Below are positions 61,701 through 64,000 of a DNA stretch of 64,000 nucleotides, piece after piece. Each line of letters begins with the position of its first letter. The first letter of the stretch is position 1. The notes beneath the pieces are model-generated. The model worked only from the letters and a program-made list of their open reading frames with translations. It had not been told where the DNA came from and ran no database searches. Source of the DNA: Acephala macrosclerotiorum (lineage: Eukaryota > Ascomycota > Leotiomycetes > Helotiales > Mollisiaceae); contig MU119302.1 in NCBI GenBank assembly GCA_014904845.1, positions 62,001 through 126,000 of the forward strand, written 5' to 3'. The position numbers and the translations under genes are program-made.

Positions 61701-61883
61701 AACTGCAAACGGTCACGCATGGGTGGACAACCATTTCTTCGGGTAGAAAACTGCAGGAGACACGTGATCAAGGTTCACAAAAATGAAGGACACGATGGAG
61801 CTAATGTGAGAGGGCTAGATATGGATGAAGCGACCAAAAAGATTCGAGAGGCGAGGAAAGTAGGCAAAAGGTCTCATGAATGA
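58782..61883 (+). pseudogene. C2H2 zinc-finger protein gene split by a mariner insertion
   Basis: Right of the transposon, exon 61161-61515 and exon 61568-61883 (donor GTAAAC, acceptor TTTCAG) encode an acidic Ser/Pro-rich region and three C2H2 fingers: CTWPSCTKSFASMTEY with HHFKNH, CPHCPARHATKRHLDRHINERH, and CPIQNCKRSR with CRRHVIKVH. The protein is probably a DNA-binding regulator. No ATG is available downstream of the transposon until inside the first finger. Left of the transposon, an open frame with ATG at 58782 (MSLSPIPFSP) runs to the insertion site. If the element and one TA are removed, the two frames join in phase as RDHV-RELVHWDGHLHRESLD. That left frame may contain an intron, so its exact course is uncertain. 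Confidence 0.6.
59011..61160 (-). mobile_element. RIP-decayed Tc1/mariner DNA transposon
   Basis: Terminal inverted repeats of 36 bp (59013-59048 and 61123-61158) begin CGGAGATCGCGGCATAAAGT and differ at one base. A TA dinucleotide flanks each end, as for all Tc1/mariner insertions. A second, subterminal inverted repeat lies at 59066-59086 and 61022-61043. The interior (59100-60840) is extremely AT-rich. On the minus strand from about 60480 downwards it still reads as the N-terminal half of a fungal mariner transposase: ETRIKAITILSNGAPMTRIT, a helix-turn-helix, then a TAG, then ILETHYMTNTSRFNRLAIS, where intact relatives have an SGRP-type linker. Every difference from such a linker (S to F, G to N, P to L) is what C-to-T and G-to-A changes would give. 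The DDE core is no longer readable. Confidence 0.88.
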
Positions 61884-62084
61884 ACGAATCTTTTTGGAGT
61901 TTTATGCACTTGATTTAGGTTTTGAACGCTAATTTTCTCCTGATGTTCGATTTCCAACTTTTAAGTGCAAAGCTTTTCTGCTCCTTTTGGTAAGTTTTTA
62001 CACTTTTAGTTATCTTTTCTCAGCGCCCTTTGTTTTGCAGGACGCTGAAGCAAGGCACATGAACCCGCTGTTGTTAGCCAAAGA

Positions 62085-62905
62085 TCACAGCTTCGGCGGC
62101 CTGCCAGTGGAAGAGGTGATACCTCCGTCCACCACAACCTTTTGTCCCGTGATATACTTCGCCTCATCTGAGCACAAAAACAGTGCTGCGTTCGCCACAT
62201 CCCATGCGTCACCCATCCTTGTCATCGGTACCTGTTGATTTCTTATCTTCATGAACTCTTCACTTCCATCATTCTTCGCATATCTCTCCACCATTGCCTT
62301 CGTATATGGTGTATCCATAAGTCCGGGCACAACTGTGTTCAATCTGACTCCTTTCTCCGCATAAATGACCGCCGTCGCTTTCATGAATTGCATGATTGCC
62401 GCTTTCGTTGCCGAGTATCCAACCTGTGGCTTTCCAATATATCTCATGCCAGCAATACTCGCAATGCTGACCACCGCTCCACTTCCCTGCGCCTCCATGA
62501 TGGGTAACACATGGTGACACAAAAGATAGACACTCTTGAGATTCAGCTCCACCTGGGAATCCCAAACTTCCTCCGACATCGTCGCCGGACAACCAGGCTC
62601 TGATCTTCCGACATTGTTAACCAAGATATCGATTCGACCATGCTTCTCCATGCAAGCATCAATCAATGCCTTGACTAATGCTGAAGATGTAACGTCCGTC
62701 TCCATTACATCACAAACGCCTCCTTCCTTCTCATCCTGTTCTTCATCACTATCGCCGACTCCAAACTCCTATTCCCACCAAATACCTTCCAACCCTGTCT
62801 CGCAAACAACACCGCAATCGCAGCCCCTATTCCCCAAACCCCACTCTCGCTATCAGCTTGTCCGAGACCGGTGATCAACACCACTTTGCCATCAAGTCTG
62901 AGCAT
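62085..62905 (-). CDS. Short-chain dehydrogenase/reductase, apparent frameshift
   Basis: Two overlapping frames make one SDR of about 270 residues. The N-terminal frame starts at 62905 (MLRLDGKVVLITGLGQADSE) with the NAD(P)-binding glycines and GNRSLESA. The second frame has CDVMETDVTS, ILVNNVGRSEPG (NNxG), VSIASIAGM (catalytic Ser), YSATKAA (YxxxK) and KYITGQKVVVDGG at the end. They are joined by a one-base shift near 62755, in DEEQDEKEGG; no GT-AG intron resolves it. The glycine-rich turn is longer than usual, with a SESGVWG insert. All catalytic residues are present. Substrate unknown. Either a very recent pseudogene or an assembly indel. Confidence 0.75.
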
Positions 62906-63336
62906 GGTCTCCTACTGAAAATGATGATATAGTGTAACTTCACTAGGAGAGTTATGTGAGTCGGAGATCAGTTGATGTTTGCTTGGGACTGGGTATTGTC
63001 AGCTGGATTGTAGGGCTGAGGAGGTGAGATGAGGTCGGTTATGTGTTGACCCCTTTTGCCTCGGATGAGGTTCCGTCACGCGCGGGATTTCCGTTGCACA
63101 ACATGGTGCAGGAACGGATTTTCCGGTGGCGTGGACTGTGTAACTTGAGTTTGGGTTTGTATATATCGAATGAGATGGACGTGCTCAGTTTGTCTTAGAG
63201 CTTAGTAAGTCCAGGAAGTTCCAAAAGAAACTTTTTTGAAAGCTTTGAAGTGAATCGCGGAGTTCTACCCGAACCTCTCACCCTGCGGGGCCCCACCTTT
63301 CGACTACCCTAGTGAATTAACGGCATCTCGCTCAGA
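62906..63336. promoter_or_regulatory. Divergent promoter region of SDR and dehydratase genes
   Basis: The two genes point away from each other over 431 bp. TATATAT at about 63160 lies 175 bp upstream of the dehydratase ATG. CCCTGCGGGGCC near 63282 is an almost perfect GC-rich palindrome. No other site is clear. The arrangement allows shared control. Confidence 0.4.
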
Positions 63337-63976
63337 ATGGCGACTCACTTCACTTCTTATAAACTTCATTCGAAGGAATCCAGCCCTCCAACACGCTCAT
63401 CTTCACAACGCTCACTACGACCAAGTCAACAATCAATTTCACAGGAATCGATACCCCGCAGCACAAACCTCCCTTTCTGGCCCATCACCCACCGCGAAGA
63501 CCCCCAACGATCCCAACCACAACCTCTCAAAATGGAAGAACCCAAAGAATTCCAACCGCCTACAAACGGAGTCAAGAAACCAGAAAATAACGACTACGAC
63601 CTTACCCAACCCCTTCAAACAGGCACCGGTCTCCGCTCCGGCCTCACCTCCTACGGCGACGCACACTTCTCCCTCTTCCTACGAAAAGTATTCATCAAAG
63701 CCCTCGGCTACTCCGAAGACTCCCTCTCTCGCCCTATCATCGGAATAATCAACACTTATTCGGCACTCAATCCTTGCCACGCAAACGTCCCCCAGCTGAT
63801 CGAGGCGGTAAAGAGAGGCGTGCAGTTAAGTGGGGGATTGGCGGTCGAGTTTCCTACTATTAGTTTGCATGAGAGTTTCAGTAGTCCGACGAGTATGTTT
63901 TTGAGGAATTTGATGAGTATGGATACGGAAGAGATGATTAAGGCGCAGCCGTTGGATGCGGTGGTTATGATTGGTG
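63337..63976 (+). CDS. IlvD/EDD-family dehydratase, partial (runs off the window)
   Basis: The first exon (63337-63976) ends at a GTGAGT donor in phase 1; the rest lies beyond the window. After a Ser/Arg/Pro-rich leader of about 90 residues the family begins at LRSGLTSYGDAHFSLFLRKV. NTYSALNPCHANVPQLIEAV carries the first iron-sulfur cluster cysteine, and FPTISLHESFSSPTSMF and DAVVMIGG follow. In the full protein this would be followed by CDKT with the second cysteine. The family includes dihydroxy-acid dehydratase (branched-chain amino acid synthesis) and sugar-acid dehydratases. The fungal NPCH variant with SLHESF is closer to the sugar-acid type, which is inference. The leader has no clear mitochondrial presequence. 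Confidence 0.88.
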
Positions 63977-64000
63977 GTGAGTTCTGAGCTGTTTGAGATT

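Overview
The window looks like a chromosome segment of a filamentous ascomycete. Genes are interrupted by short (about 44-83 nt) GT-AG introns with GTAAGT-like donors. There are no bacterial operons. The content is fungal: a Sco1 copper chaperone, CipC-like protein, GH12 and GH53 secreted glycosidases, a pisatin-demethylase-like P450, a REX-type exonuclease, and fungal N-terminal STAND (HeLo-like) sequence. Several proteins resemble Helotiales/Leotiomycetes families, but that placement is recollection and not a database result. Several AT-only islands, plus nonsense codons that can all be read as C-to-T or G-to-A changes, suggest repeat-induced point mutation (RIP).

Layout. 0-2.5 kb: a 0.6-kb AT-rich element with imperfect terminal inverted repeats, then non-coding DNA. 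2.5-6.1 kb (-): a 1145-residue single-pass membrane protein with a long proline-rich tail. 9.4-13.6 kb (+): a 787-residue-frame coiled-coil protein and Sco1. 13.6-16.3 kb: tandem modules of about 640 bp bounded by inward-facing TATA boxes, and a 191-bp truncated LINE with a perfect 15-bp target duplication. 16.4-18 kb: a P450 gene with two in-frame TAG codons. 18-24 kb: mostly decayed DNA ending in a STAND N-terminal-type pseudogene. 24.5-27.5 kb (-): a RING-H2 protein and a Ser/Pro-rich protein.

29-38.2 kb is a gene graveyard with intact genes inside it. A nitrate reductase pseudogene is split: the molybdopterin part lies at 29.0-30.5 kb and the FAD/NAD part at 34.1-35.0 kb. The gap holds an apparently intact PD-(D/E)XK-like protein (+) and an intact four-exon 568-residue fungal protein (-). 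A second truncated LINE (752 bp, 14-bp target duplication) and a broken P-loop/HAD/uracil phosphoribosyltransferase fusion follow.

38.8-55.3 kb is the healthiest stretch: a small secreted Cys protein, GH53 galactanase, a second RING-H2 protein paralogous to the first, GH12 glucanase, CipC-like protein, a truncated multi-exon secreted protein next to an AT-rich island, a 553-residue coiled-coil protein and a DEDDh RNA exonuclease. 56.9-61.2 kb holds AT-rich DNA and a RIP-decayed Tc1/mariner element (36-bp terminal inverted repeats, TA duplication) whose insertion point lies in the reading frame of a C2H2 zinc-finger gene. The window ends with an SDR gene carrying an apparent frameshift and the 5' part of an IlvD/EDD dehydratase.

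All gene models are ab initio, from reading frames and splice-site fit. Genes with two or more exons were accepted only where phases matched exactly.
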